Source: Chromobacterium aquaticum (GTDB lineage Bacteria; Pseudomonadota; Gammaproteobacteria; Burkholderiales; Chromobacteriaceae). From it: 59,734 nucleotides of DNA. A program made the position numbers and the translations under genes. Positions 17,257-25,769 of the stretch are shown here, piece by piece; within the stretch, counting starts at the first letter, position 1, and every line of letters starts with the position of its first letter. The notes beneath the pieces are model-generated. The model ran no database searches. It worked only from the letters and a program-made list of their open reading frames with translations, and was not told where the DNA came from. The stretch covers positions 1 through 59,734 of the forward strand of contig NZ_JAJOHW010000085.1 in assembly GCF_021129195.1 (NCBI RefSeq), given 5' to 3'.

Positions 17257-18924
17257 ATGATCATTCTGAAAAACGTGGTGCTGCGTCGCGGCACCAAAGT
17301 CTTGCTGGACGGCGCGACAGTCAATATCAATCCCGGTGAAAAAGTGGGCCTGGTAGGACGCAACGGCGCGGGCAAGTCCTCGCTGTTCGCGGTATTGAAC
17401 GGCAATCTGCATGAAGACGGCGGCGATTTCTCCATCCCCAGCCAATGGCGGATGGCGCAAGTGGCGCAGGACATGCCCGAGACTTCGCAGACCGCCACCG
17501 AGTTCGTGGTGGAGGGCGATACCGTCCTGCTGGCGGCGCGGCGCGAAGTGGCCGAAGCCGAGGCGGGCGAGGACTATATGCGCATGGCGCATGCCTATAC
17601 CGCGTTGAACGACGCCGGCGAGCATGATGCGCCGGCGCGGGCGCAGGCGCTGATCCTGGGCCTGGGCTTCAGCGTGGCCGAGCTGCAACGGCCGGTGAAC
17701 AGCTTCTCCGGCGGCTGGCGCATGCGTCTGCAACTGGCGCGCGCGCTGATGTGCCCGTCCGACCTGTTGCTGCTGGACGAGCCGACCAACCACCTGGACC
17801 TGGACGCGCTGGTGTGGCTGGAGGCCTGGCTCAAGCAGTACGCCGGCACCATGGTGGCGATCAGCCATGACCGTGAATTCCTGGACGCGGTGACCGATGT
17901 CACCCTGCACATCGATCACGGCAAGCTGGTGCGCTACGGCGGCAATTACAGCAAATTCGAGGACATGCGCGCGGAACAGCTGATTCTGCAGCAGGCGGTG
18001 CTGGCCAAGCAGCAGGAGAAGATGGCGCACCTGCAAAAGTTCATCGACCGCTTCAAGGCCAAGGCCAGCAAGGCCAAGCAGGCGCAAAGCCGCGTCAAGG
18101 CGCTGGAACGGATGGAGAAGATCGCGCCGGTGCTGACCGAAGCCGACTTCCAGTTCGGCTTCAAGGAGCCGAGCAGCCTGCCCAACCCGATGCTGACCAT
18201 GTCGCAGGCTTCCTTCGGCTATCCGGCGGCGGAGGGAGCGGCGGAAGGCGCGCCGCCCACCGTGATCGTCAAGGGCGTGAACCGCTCGGTGCTGGCCGGG
18301 CAGCGCATCGGCATCCTGGGCGCCAACGGCCAGGGCAAGTCCACGCTGGTGAAAACGGTGGCCGAGGCGCTGGCGGCCACCGGCGGCGAGATCATCCGCG
18401 GCAAGGGTTTGAACATCGGTTACTTCTCGCAGCAGGAGCTGGACGTGCTGCGGCCGGAAGACGATCCGCTGCAGCATATGCTGCGCCTGGCGCGCGAAAC
18501 GCCGGCGCAGCTGCGTCCGCCGGCCAACGATTGCCGCGAGCAGGGCCTGCGCAACTTCCTGGGCACCTTCAATTTCAGCGGCGACATGGTCAAGCAGGCG
18601 GTGGGCAGCATGAGCGGCGGCGAGAAGGCGCGGCTGGTGTTGTGCATGATAGTCTGGCTGCGCCCCAATCTATTGCTGCTGGACGAACCGACCAACCACC
18701 TGGACCTGGCCACGCGCGAGGCGCTGAGCGTGGCGCTGAACGAGTTCGAGGGTTCGGTGATGCTGGTCAGCCACGATCGCGCGCAGCTGCGCGCGGTCTG
18801 CGACGAGTTTTGGCTGGTGTCGCGCGGCGGCGTCAGCGACTTTGACGGCGATCTGGACGACTACCAGGTGTATTTGCTGGAAGAAGCCAAGCGCCGGCGC
18901 GAAGAGGCGGCCGGCAAGCGCTAA
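17257..18924 (+). CDS. yheS: ABC-F family ATPase, YheS type
   Basis: Encodes 555 residues with two ABC cassettes and no membrane domain. First Walker A is GRNGAGKSS (about 35-43) with signature FSGGWRMRL and Walker B LLLLDEPTNHLDL; the second is GANGQGKST with signature MSGGEKARL and a second DEPTNHLDL. A charged linker (KFIDRFKAKASKAKQAQSRVKALERME) joins them. It closely resembles E. coli YheS, a ribosome-associated ABC-F protein, but lacks the long C-terminal coiled coil (about 80 residues shorter). The stop codon TAA is at the same time the left flank of repeat R5. Confidence 0.9.
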   Translation: MIILKNVVLRRGTKVLLDGATVNINPGEKVGLVGRNGAGKSSLFAVLNGNLHEDGGDFSIPSQWRMAQVAQDMPETSQTATEFVVEGDTVLLAARREVAEAEAGEDYMRMAHAYTALNDAGEHDAPARAQALILGLGFSVAELQRPVNSFSGGWRMRLQLARALMCPSDLLLLDEPTNHLDLDALVWLEAWLKQYAGTMVAISHDREFLDAVTDVTLHIDHGKLVRYGGNYSKFEDMRAEQLILQQAVLAKQQEKMAHLQKFIDRFKAKASKAKQAQSRVKALERMEKIAPVLTEADFQFGFKEPSSLPNPMLTMSQASFGYPAAEGAAEGAPPTVIVKGVNRSVLAGQRIGILGANGQGKSTLVKTVAEALAATGGEIIRGKGLNIGYFSQQELDVLRPEDDPLQHMLRLARETPAQLRPPANDCREQGLRNFLGTFNFSGDMVKQAVGSMSGGEKARLVLCMIVWLRPNLLLLDEPTNHLDLATREALSVALNEFEGSVMLVSHDRAQLRAVCDEFWLVSRGGVSDFDGDLDDYQVYLLEEAKRRREEAAGKR

Positions 18925-19064
18925 GAACCTGTTTACGATCTCGCGAGCCAAGGCGAGACAAGGCGGAAACGAGCGAAAAAGCGGAATGTACTCGTGGTAC
19001 ATGAGCATTTTGAGCTTGGTTTCAACGCCGTATCGCCGAAGCGCAGCAGACTTTGAACAGGTTC
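18925..19064 (-). repeat. Palindromic MITE-like repeat, copy R5 (140 bp, reverse orientation)
   Basis: It is exactly 140 bp, in the opposite orientation to R2, R4 and R6. The left end is GAACCTGTTTACGATC; the right end, read in reverse complement, is GAACCTGTTCAAAGTC, so this copy combines the two end variants of the family. The core with GTACAT is present. It is flanked by TAA at 18922-18924 (the yheS stop codon) and TAA at 19065-19067. Confidence 0.85.
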
Positions 19065-19171
19065 TAAGACTCGCAAACAGAACCAACTTCTGCGTAAGGC
19101 CGGCGTTGTTGCATCACTGGCGCCATGGCGAATGCGCGTGGCAGCGATCTCACAGATTTGCTGCCGCTCCG

Positions 19172-19438
19172 CTACGTTTTTCGGGAGGAGGTCAGGGGCT
19201 CACCGCGCTCCGTCCGCGCCAGCTCAATGATGGCCCGGATCGCGGCCCTGGCCTGCGGGCTGTTGTGCCAGCAACTGGAGCCCATCATGTCCGCGATCTG
19301 GCGTGTCAGCAGCGCCGGGTCCTGATCCGCCAGTTGCGGCAATGAAGTAAAGCCTATTTGTTCCAATCTGGAAACGACGGTGGCGCCGACGCCTTTCAAC
19401 GCCACCATCTTGTCTTTTTCTGCGGTGCTGAAACCCAT
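19172..19438 (-). CDS. Small helix-hairpin-helix protein
   Basis: Encodes 88 residues. A helix-hairpin-helix motif is visible: MVALKGVGATVVSRLEQIGF, the G-V-G turn followed by a second helix, then LADQDPALLTRQIADMMG. Such motifs bind DNA without sequence preference, and small stand-alone proteins of this kind occur near the Cdd1-like pathogenicity-locus family. The start at 19438 is supported by a perfect AGGAGG six bases upstream (minus strand). No partner gene is evident; it is convergent with yheS across repeat R5. Confidence 0.75.
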   Translation of the reverse strand: MGFSTAEKDKMVALKGVGATVVSRLEQIGFTSLPQLADQDPALLTRQIADMMGSSCWHNSPQARAAIRAIIELARTERGEPLTSSRKT

Positions 19439-19693
19439 TTTTCCTCCTGTCTTGCTGATGAGCAGGGCAACAGCATACACCTCCCGCGCCGGGGTCCTGC
19501 CATGGGGCGGTCGCGCGCCTTGCTGTTGTCGCCTGTGAAATAGGGCAGGCTGAGCGCGATGCCGCCGCAAACACCAATGGCATCGCATGGGTTAGCATTT
19601 AAGGATGTCCGCATTGGGGTGCGGGTGTTAGGAATGAGGTCGGGCAAAAGCGTCGGCGAGCGCGGCGGACCTCAATCTGGGGAGTGATGCACA

Positions 19694-20245
19694 ATGATGA
19701 AGACGAAACATTGCCGTCATTGCGGCCATGTGAGCGGCGCCGCACCGCGCAGCCGGCAAGCGCCGCCAGGCGTGTGCCCGGAATGCCGGACGCCTTATCA
19801 GGAAATGTATCCGCGGCCACTGCCGAGGCGCGAGCCGGCGCAGCCCTCGCCACTGTCCTGGGTCCATGTCGGCGTGCTGTTTGCCGCCATGCTGGCGGGA
19901 GGCATTTGGCTGACGTGTTCGGTGTGGCCCAGTCAGCATCAGGCCGCGGCCAAGAACGAGGAGGAGTTGAAGGCCATTGCCGGCGTGGTTCTGCCGGATG
20001 CGATCCAGCCTGCAGGCGAGTTGTGCGGAGCCCAGGCTTTCGCCGGCGGCGCTTTCTGCCGCTGGGCACCGGAACTGGCAAAAGTGGGTCGTCGGGCGGC
20101 GCTGGCCCGCGATTGCATGGAAGTGACTTCCGTGCGCTTGCATCCGGGCAGCAAGACCCCGGAGCGGCCCGATTTCGCGGTCAGCTGCCGCAACGCCGCC
20201 GGCGAGCTGATGCAGATGGGCTTCAATGAAGACGATCTGAACTAG
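19694..20245 (+). CDS. Zinc-ribbon membrane-anchored hypothetical protein
   Basis: Encodes 183 residues. The N-terminus has two CxxC pairs (CRHCGH at 7-12 and CPECRTP near 29-35), forming a cytoplasmic zinc ribbon. One membrane segment (VGVLFAAMLAGGIWLTCSVW, about 59-78) follows, then a roughly 100-residue outer domain with four cysteines, perhaps forming disulfides. Function unknown. GGGGAG lies about ten bases before the tandem ATG ATG start. It is convergent with the LpxO-type gene. Confidence 0.72.
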   Translation: MMKTKHCRHCGHVSGAAPRSRQAPPGVCPECRTPYQEMYPRPLPRREPAQPSPLSWVHVGVLFAAMLAGGIWLTCSVWPSQHQAAAKNEEELKAIAGVVLPDAIQPAGELCGAQAFAGGAFCRWAPELAKVGRRAALARDCMEVTSVRLHPGSKTPERPDFAVSCRNAAGELMQMGFNEDDLN

Positions 20246-20303
20246 TCGAGGCAGCTGGTTTCTCTATTCGCAAACGCTATCGGTCAAACGGCTGGCTGCT
20301 GGC

Positions 20304-21212
20304 TCAACTCAGCAGCCAGCCCAGCAACAAGCCACCGAACAACAGCCATTTCAGCGCGTAATAGCCAAGGCGGCTCTGCGCCTTGATGCGCTTGCCGAAC
20401 AAGCGCACCGCCTGCACATAGCGGAACAGGCGGTTGAGCGCGCCGGTGCGGTCGCCTTCCTGATTGGGGGAACTGGCTGCGCCCAGCAGCGGGCGGCTGA
20501 TCTGGCGGTTGCACCAGGCGGCGAGCCGGAAGCGCATCGGTCGCTCGATATCGCAGAACAGGATGATGCGCTGATGCTTGGTGGCGTTCTCCGCATAGTG
20601 CAGATAGGTTTCGTCGAACAACACCGCCTCGCCGTCGCGCCAGCTGTAGCGTTCGCCGTCCACCTCGATGTAACAGGCCTCGCTCTGCGGCGTGGACAAA
20701 CCCAGGTGGAAACGCACCGAGCCGGCGAAGGGATCGCGGTGGCGCACCAGTCGGCCGCCCGGCGGCAGGCTGGCGAACATCGCCGCCTTGATCGAGGGAA
20801 TGCCTTGCAGCAGCGCGGTGGTCTCGGGGCACAGCTTGGCCGCGGATGGGTGCGGCTGGTCGTACCACTTGAGGTAGAAGCGTTTCCAGCCGGATTTGAA
20901 GAAGGAATTGAAGCCCAGGTCGTCATAACGGTCGGACGCCTTGATCGCGCCGTCGTTGGACAGGGCCAGCGCCTCGGTGCGGATGCGCTGCCAGTTATCG
21001 TTCAGCGTTTGCAGTTCGGGAAAACTTTGCAGTGGTAGGTAGGGGCGGGCTGGCAGGGTGGAGAACAGGTAGCAGAAGCAGTTGATCGGCGCCATGAAGG
21101 TGGAGTGATCGGTCAGTTGTCGCCAGAAACCCAGGCGCTGGCGGCCGCGAAAGTGGATGTAGACAGTGCAGAGCGCAAAGATCAGCACAATGGAGATTTT
21201 GAAATAGGGCAT
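20304..21212 (-). CDS. lpxO: Aspartyl/asparaginyl beta-hydroxylase family protein, LpxO type
   Basis: Encodes 302 residues. An N-terminal membrane anchor (ISIVLIFALCTVYIHF, about 6-21) precedes an Fe(II)/2-oxoglutarate dioxygenase domain. The iron ligands are visible as H-R-D in LVRHRDPFAGSVRFHLGL and the later His in DETYLHYAENAT. The layout, with a C-terminal hydrophobic segment, matches LpxO, which 2-hydroxylates secondary acyl chains of lipid A at the inner membrane. The ATG at 21212 is chosen because it starts the anchor helix. No operon partner; it is divergent from ctlX with 282 bp between. Confidence 0.83.
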   Translation of the reverse strand: MPYFKISIVLIFALCTVYIHFRGRQRLGFWRQLTDHSTFMAPINCFCYLFSTLPARPYLPLQSFPELQTLNDNWQRIRTEALALSNDGAIKASDRYDDLGFNSFFKSGWKRFYLKWYDQPHPSAAKLCPETTALLQGIPSIKAAMFASLPPGGRLVRHRDPFAGSVRFHLGLSTPQSEACYIEVDGERYSWRDGEAVLFDETYLHYAENATKHQRIILFCDIERPMRFRLAAWCNRQISRPLLGAASSPNQEGDRTGALNRLFRYVQAVRLFGKRIKAQSRLGYYALKWLLFGGLLLGWLLS

Positions 21213-21494
21213 GCCGGAACAATCTCGATGTTTCACGAAGATGGCTTCAATTTCATGCAATTCGGCGGTTGGGGGCGACTGGCCATTGGTCTAGTCGACA
21301 GCGCCGGCGGTGTAAAACGGCCTTGGGGACCGTCTGTTGATTTGAGCGCCCGCGTCAGTGGAAGTCAAGTCGGCGCGTGTCGCCTGCTTGAAGGTTTGTG
21401 TCATGTTTCTGGCATTGGGCGAGGCCGTACTGTCTGTAGAATGATTTGCCGCCCGCGGGCGGACATGCAACCACCCACCCAAGAGCCGCCCACC

Positions 21495-22502
21495 ATGCAA
21501 GCCCAAGCTATCGCCGCCGCCGCGCCGGCGCAAGAAAACCTGGAGCCGATCTGGCTCAACGCCAGACAAGGCCAACTGGCCCGCGCCGTCGTGATGGCGC
21601 GCCCGTGCGACTTCGCCTTCAACGAACAGACCGGCGCCGACAATGTATTCCAGCATCGGCTGCAACTGCCTGCCGCCGAGGTCACCGCGCTGGCGCTGGC
21701 CGAATTCGACGCGATGGCGCAGCGCCTGCGCAATCATGGCGTCGAAGTGCTGGTGCTGGAGAAAAGCCCGGACGGCTACCCGACGCCGGACGCGGTGTTT
21801 CCCAATAACTGGTTCAGCACCAGCGTGGATGGCAGCCTGCACGTTTATCCTATGCATACCTTGAACCGGCGCCGCGAGCGGCGGGTGGAGGAGCTATGCC
21901 AACTGCTGCTGAGCCATGGCTACGAGGTGGAGCAAGTCGTGTGGGCCGGCCCGCCGCAGGAAGAAGATCTGATATTGGAGGGCACCGGGGTGATGGTGTT
22001 CGATCATCCACGCAAGCGGGTGTACGCGGCGCGCTCGCAGCGTTGCCATCCAAGCGCGCTCTACCGTTACGCGCGCCGACGCGGCCTGGAAGCGGTGCAT
22101 TTGTTCGATACCGTGGACAGCCGCGGTGTGCCCATCTACCACACCAATGTGATGATGAGCGTGGGCGAAGGCTTCGCGGTGATTTGCTCCGAGAGCCTGC
22201 ACCGGCCGGAGCAGCGGCGGCAAGTGCTGAGCGCGCTGAGCGAGCATCACGAGGTGATAGACATCAGCCTGGCCCAGGTGGAGCGCAGCTTCTGCGGCAA
22301 TATCCTGCAATTGCGCGGCGCTGGCGGCCAGCCGCTGATCGCGATGTCGGAACAGGCGTGGAACGGCTTCACGTCGGCGCAGCAAAGAGTGTTGGAGCGG
22401 CACGGCCAGCCGGTGGTCAACCCCATTCCCACCATAGAGGCGGTGGGCGGTGGTAGTTGTCGCTGCATGCTGGCCGAGCTGTTCCTGCCGCGCATTCGCT
22501 AG
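21495..22502 (+). CDS. ctlX: Citrulline/arginine deiminase-family amidinotransferase, CtlX type
   Basis: Encodes 335 residues from ATG 21495; an in-frame ATG at 21465 would add ten residues. It belongs to the amidinotransferase/deiminase fold: MARPCDFAFNEQTGADNVFQ at the N-terminal side, substrate-binding VFPNNWFST, catalytic EGTGVMVFD, the His in IYHTNVMMSVG, and a C-terminal active-site cysteine in GGGSCRCMLAELF. CtlX proteins are proposed citrulline hydrolases; arginine deiminase-like or dimethylarginine hydrolysis are alternatives. The ribosome site is weak (AAGAG). The gene stands alone with repeat R6 about 60 bp downstream. Confidence 0.83.
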   Translation: MQAQAIAAAAPAQENLEPIWLNARQGQLARAVVMARPCDFAFNEQTGADNVFQHRLQLPAAEVTALALAEFDAMAQRLRNHGVEVLVLEKSPDGYPTPDAVFPNNWFSTSVDGSLHVYPMHTLNRRRERRVEELCQLLLSHGYEVEQVVWAGPPQEEDLILEGTGVMVFDHPRKRVYAARSQRCHPSALYRYARRRGLEAVHLFDTVDSRGVPIYHTNVMMSVGEGFAVICSESLHRPEQRRQVLSALSEHHEVIDISLAQVERSFCGNILQLRGAGGQPLIAMSEQAWNGFTSAQQRVLERHGQPVVNPIPTIEAVGGGSCRCMLAELFLPRIR

Positions 22503-22564
22503 CGGTTGTCCCGGCAAGGGCCGGGAACGCGTTCCGTCTCGGGGCGTTCGGGAGAAACTCGTTA

Positions 22565-22704
22565 GAACCTGTTCAAAGTCTGCTGCGCTTCGGTGATACG
22601 GCGTTAAAAACAAGCTAAAAATGCTCATGTACCATGTGTACATTCCGCTTTTTCGCTCGTTTTCGCCTTGTCTCGCTCTTGCTCGCGAGACTTTGAACAG
22701 GCTC
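22565..22704 (+). repeat. Palindromic MITE-like repeat, copy R6 (140 bp)
   Basis: It is exactly 140 bp. Ends GAACCTGTTCAAAGTC (22565-22580) and GACTTTGAACAGGCTC (22689-22704) pair at 15 of 16 positions. Inner arms AAAACAAGC (22607-22615) and GCTCGTTTT (22655-22663) pair at 8 of 9. It is flanked by TTA on both sides (22562-22564 and 22705-22707). It lies between the convergent ctlX and acr3 genes. Confidence 0.85.
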
Positions 22705-22809
22705 TTAGGCGGCCTAGACAACTCGAGCCACGGTTCAGACGCGGCCGCGCGGTTCCGGCAGCGCCGCGGCCTTGCAGTAGGAACCGGACGCCCTGAGCGT
22801 GTTTAGCGG

Positions 22810-23880
22810 CTACGCGTCTCTTTCATACCAGTCTTTGCTGGCGTTCACGATGCGAACAACCAGCAGCATGGCGGGGACTTCAACCAATACGCCGACAACA
22901 GTGGCCAGCGCCGCTCCGGAATGAAATCCGAACAGGCTGATGGCGGTGGCCACCGATAGTTCAAAGAAGTTGGACGCGCCAATCAACGCGGACGGGCAGG
23001 CCACGCTATGCTTTTCTCCGACGAGCCGGTTGAGCCAGTAGGCCAGGGCGGAGTTGAAGAACACTTGGATCAAAATGGGGACCGCCAGCAAGGCAATCAC
23101 TAGCGGCTGCTGCAATATCGCTTCGCCCTGGAAGGCGAAGAGCAGAACCAAGGTCGCGAGCAGGGCCGCGATCGACCAAGGGCCAATCTTGCGCATGGCG
23201 GCCTCGAAAGCCGCCTGCCCCTTGGCTAGCAGCGCCTTGCGCCATGATTGCGCCAAGATGACCGGAATCACGATGTAAAGCACGACCGATACCAGCAGGG
23301 TGTTCCATGGCACGGTGATCGCGGAGATGCCGAGCAGGAGGCCGACGAGCGGGGCGAACGCCACAACCATAATGCTATCGTTCAAGGCGACCTGCGACAG
23401 CGTGAACAAGGGGTCGCCATTGCTCAGCCGGCTCCACACGAAGACCATGGCGGTGCAGGGTGCGGCGGCTAGCAGGATCAGTCCGGCAATATAACTGTCC
23501 AGCTGCTCCGCCGGGAGCATGTGAGCAAATAGGTTGCGAATGAACAGCCAGCCTAGAAACGCCATGGAGAACGGCTTAAGCAGCCAATTCACCACCAGGG
23601 TCACGCCAATGCCGCGAACATGATGGCCTACTTCGTGCAGCGCGCCAAAATCGACTTTGACCAGCATGGGAATGATCATCACCCAAATCAGCAAACCGAC
23701 GGGAAGGTTGACCTGGGCGATTTCCAGCTTGCCGATAGCCTGGAAGACCTGAGGCAGCGTTTGTCCCAGCGCGATTCCCGCGATGATGCAAAGAAAAACC
23801 CAGAGGGTCAGGTAGCGTTCAAACCTGCTCATCGACGCCGGGCTGTCCCGGTGAAGGGTGGCGTCACAGGGGGTGGACAA
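22810..23880 (-). CDS. acr3: Arsenite efflux transporter ACR3
   Basis: Encodes 356 residues with about ten membrane helices. ACR3-family hallmarks are present: ERYLTLWVFLCIIAGIALG at the first helix, NLPVGLLIWVMIIPMLVKVD, and the conserved cysteine in AAAPCTAMVFVWSRLSNGD needed for arsenite transport. It exports As(III) across the inner membrane by exchange with protons. The start is TTG at 23880, supported by AAGGAGA at the right distance; an ATG at 23832 has no ribosome site. It is the last gene of the arsR-arsC-acr3 run, 137 bp after arsC. Confidence 0.93.
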   Translation of the reverse strand: MSTPCDATLHRDSPASMSRFERYLTLWVFLCIIAGIALGQTLPQVFQAIGKLEIAQVNLPVGLLIWVMIIPMLVKVDFGALHEVGHHVRGIGVTLVVNWLLKPFSMAFLGWLFIRNLFAHMLPAEQLDSYIAGLILLAAAPCTAMVFVWSRLSNGDPLFTLSQVALNDSIMVVAFAPLVGLLLGISAITVPWNTLLVSVVLYIVIPVILAQSWRKALLAKGQAAFEAAMRKIGPWSIAALLATLVLLFAFQGEAILQQPLVIALLAVPILIQVFFNSALAYWLNRLVGEKHSVACPSALIGASNFFELSVATAISLFGFHSGAALATVVGVLVEVPAMLLVVRIVNASKDWYERDA

Positions 23881-24017
23881 AACGATTCTCCTTTTTCATA
23901 AGGTGTGGGCTGGCCGGGAGTTTGCGATTGAGTGGATAGAGCCAGCCGGCTGGCCACGTCCCGATGGCTTGCATGGGCTGCAGCCAGCATGGTCATGGCC
24001 GTCATGCTGCTTTGCCT

Positions 24018-24497
24018 TCAGGGCAGCAAGCCGCCGATACGATCCAGTTCCGCTTTCAGGCGCGTGGGGTCTTGTCGCAGCTCGGCCAGCGGCAAGGCCA
24101 GGAAGGCTTCAATCCGGGTGCGCAGAATGCGGTAGGCCGCCATGAAGGCCGCGTCGATTTCCGCGTCTGAGCCGGTGGCGTGGGCGGGGTCTTCCACTCC
24201 CCAGTGGCTGCGCAGCGCCTGCCCCAGGTAGGCGGGGCAGGTTTCGCCGGCGGCGCTAGCGCAGACGGTGATGACGATGTCGGGCGTGGCCGGCAGATTG
24301 TCCCAGGATTTGCTGCGGCAGCCCTCGGCAGCAATTCCTTCGCGCTTCAAGAGCGCCAGCGAGCGCGGATGCACTTGTCCGGCAGGTTGGCTGCCCGCGC
24401 TCATGGCCTTCCAGCCGGCCGGCGCCAGGTGCTTGAAAACGGCTTCGCCCAGGATGGAGCGGCAGGCGTTTCCGGTGCACAGGAAAAGCACGTTCAT
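24018..24497 (-). CDS. arsC: Arsenate reductase, low-molecular-weight phosphatase type
   Basis: Encodes 159 residues. The phosphatase loop CTGNACRS starts at Cys7 (C-x5-R), and a second redox pair lies in ITVCASAAGETCP, so it is the thioredoxin- or mycothiol-type ArsC rather than the glutaredoxin type. It reduces arsenate to arsenite, which ACR3 then exports. The ATG at 24497 lies 4 bp after the arsR stop codon, so the two genes are co-transcribed. Confidence 0.92.
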   Translation of the reverse strand: MNVLFLCTGNACRSILGEAVFKHLAPAGWKAMSAGSQPAGQVHPRSLALLKREGIAAEGCRSKSWDNLPATPDIVITVCASAAGETCPAYLGQALRSHWGVEDPAHATGSDAEIDAAFMAAYRILRTRIEAFLALPLAELRQDPTRLKAELDRIGGLLP

Positions 24498-24501
24498 GGC
24501 A

Positions 24502-24873
24502 TCAGTTTTCCGTGTCAGTTTTGGATGATGGGGGCAGGGCGGCTTCTGGGCAGCATGAGTCCGCATGCATGTCGACGCATTGCTCCGGATGGCCGGCGCA
24601 GCACTCTTCGGTCAAATAGGCGATCAATTCCAGCATCAAGGTCAAATTGGCGCGATAGCGCTGGTAGCGTCCTTCCTGCTCCACCGAAACCAAGCCTGCA
24701 TGGCTCATGCCCTTGAGGTGAAAGGACACGTTGTTGGGAGGAAGGTTGAGCGTGCCGGCGATTTGGCCAGCCACCATGCCTTCCAGTCCTTGCCTGACCA
24801 GCAAGCGGTAAATGTCGAGCCGGATGCTGGAAGACAGGGATTCGAAGATTTGGGTCGCGGTTTTGTTTTCCAT
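24502..24873 (-). CDS. arsR: Arsenite-responsive repressor ArsR
   Basis: Encodes 123 residues. The ArsR winged helix-turn-helix is at about 20-85 (LDIYRLLVRQGLEGMVAGQIAGTLNLPPNNVSFHLKGM in outline). It lacks the classical ELCVCDL metal box of the plasmid R773 type. Instead cysteines sit near the C-terminus (ECCAGHPEQC and SCCPEA), so arsenite is probably sensed there. It represses its own operon and perhaps divergent arsH through the operator between them. Confidence 0.92.
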   Translation of the reverse strand: MENKTATQIFESLSSSIRLDIYRLLVRQGLEGMVAGQIAGTLNLPPNNVSFHLKGMSHAGLVSVEQEGRYQRYRANLTLMLELIAYLTEECCAGHPEQCVDMHADSCCPEAALPPSSKTDTEN

Positions 24874-24875
24874 GA

Positions 24876-24899
24876 TTCAACTATACAAGAACTATTGAA
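24876..24899. promoter_or_regulatory. Probable ArsR operator and promoter region
   Basis: TTCAA (24876-24880) and TTGAA (24895-24899) form an inverted repeat separated by 14 bp of AT-rich sequence, immediately before arsR. A minus-strand -10-like TATAGT overlaps it (24880-24885). The position between divergent arsR and arsH fits an ArsR binding site. Confidence 0.5.
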
Positions 24900-25004
24900 A
24901 TAATGTCTAGATCCATTATCATGGCCTGCGTTCCGCTCACCCTTGTGAGGCCGCAACGCGGGGTTCGCACAGGGGGATTGACTCGTTATCTGCAGGAGGC
25001 CGCT

Positions 25005-25727
25005 ATGCTCATCCATTCCCCCGATTTGCCCAATGTCCGGGCTGATCTATTTGAAAGCCCGTCGTATTCGCAGTTGTCTGCGGTGCCCGCATCCAAGCAT
25101 GCGCCCCGCTTTTTACTGCTGTACGGCTCGTTGCGCGAGCGCTCATACAGCCGTTTCTTGGCTGAGGAGGCGGGCCGTTTGTTGCTTGCGATGGGGGCGG
25201 AGGTCAGGATGTTCGATCCCAAGGGCCTGCCATTGCCGGATGATGCTCCGGATAGCCACCCCAAGGTGCAGGAGCTGCGCGAACTTGTTTTGTGGGCCGA
25301 GGGCATGGTGTGGTGTACCCCGGAACGGCATGGGGTAATGACCGGCGTCATGAAGACGCAAATCGACTGGATTCCGCTGTCCGCTGGGGCCGTTCGTCCC
25401 ACTCAGGGCAAGACCTTGGCGGTGCTGGAGGTGTCCGGCGGTTCTCAGTCGTTCAATGCGGTCAACCAACTGCGCATCTTGGGGCGCTGGATGAGGATGC
25501 TGACCATTCCAAATCAGTCCTCGGTGCCCAAGGCTTTCCTCGAGTTCGACGAGGGCGGCAGGATGAAGCCATCCGCCTACTATGACCGGGTAGTGGATGT
25601 GATGGAGGAGTTGATGAAGTTCACGCTGCTTACCCGCGATGTGTCCCCCTATCTGACGGACCGTTACAGCCAGCGCAAGGAAAGCGCGGAAGCCTTATCT
25701 TTGCGGGTGAGCCAGCACAGTATTTAG
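25005..25727 (+). CDS. arsH: NADPH-dependent FMN reductase ArsH
   Basis: Encodes 240 residues. The flavodoxin-like fold carries the FMN-binding loop [12 protein letters not shown] near residues 50-60 and the typical ArsH stretches [21 protein letters not shown] and [17 protein letters not shown]. ArsH oxidises trivalent organoarsenicals to less toxic forms. The ATG at 25005 is fixed by an excellent GCAGGAGG ribosome site; an earlier in-frame codon at 24903 would overlap the promoter. It is divergent from arsR, and a terminator follows 8 bp after the stop. Confidence 0.94.
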   Translation: MLIHSPDLPNVRADLFESPSYSQLSAVPASKHAPRFLLLYGSLRERSYSRFLAEEAGRLLLAMGAEVRMFDPKGLPLPDDAPDSHPKVQELRELVLWAEGMVWCTPERHGVMTGVMKTQIDWIPLSAGAVRPTQGKTLAVLEVSGGSQSFNAVNQLRILGRWMRMLTIPNQSSVPKAFLEFDEGGRMKPSAYYDRVVDVMEELMKFTLLTRDVSPYLTDRYSQRKESAEALSLRVSQHSI

Positions 25728-25735
25728 CCGTCGGA

Positions 25736-25761
25736 CAGGGCGCCGCAAGGGCGGCGCCCTG
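25736..25761. terminator. Terminator between arsH and the binding-protein gene
   Basis: A perfect 11-bp stem, CAGGGCGCCGC with GCGGCGCCCTG, has an AAGG loop. It lies between convergent genes and could act in both directions. Confidence 0.7.
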
Positions 25762-25769
25762 AAGCGGCC

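Noticed and set aside
22621-22710. Short frames beginning ATGCTCATGTACCATGTG and similar, recurring near 12.0, 15.1 and 19.0 kb
   Set aside because: They recur because they lie in copies of the palindromic repeat; frames differ in length and end, with no ribosome sites, so they are not genes.
23832-23834. ATG start for acr3 at 23832
   Set aside because: No ribosome site precedes it, whereas the TTG at 23880 has AAGGAGA at ideal spacing.
24903-25004. Upstream start for arsH at 24903
   Set aside because: It would place the start in the arsR-arsH control region, without a ribosome site; ATG 25005 has GCAGGAGG.
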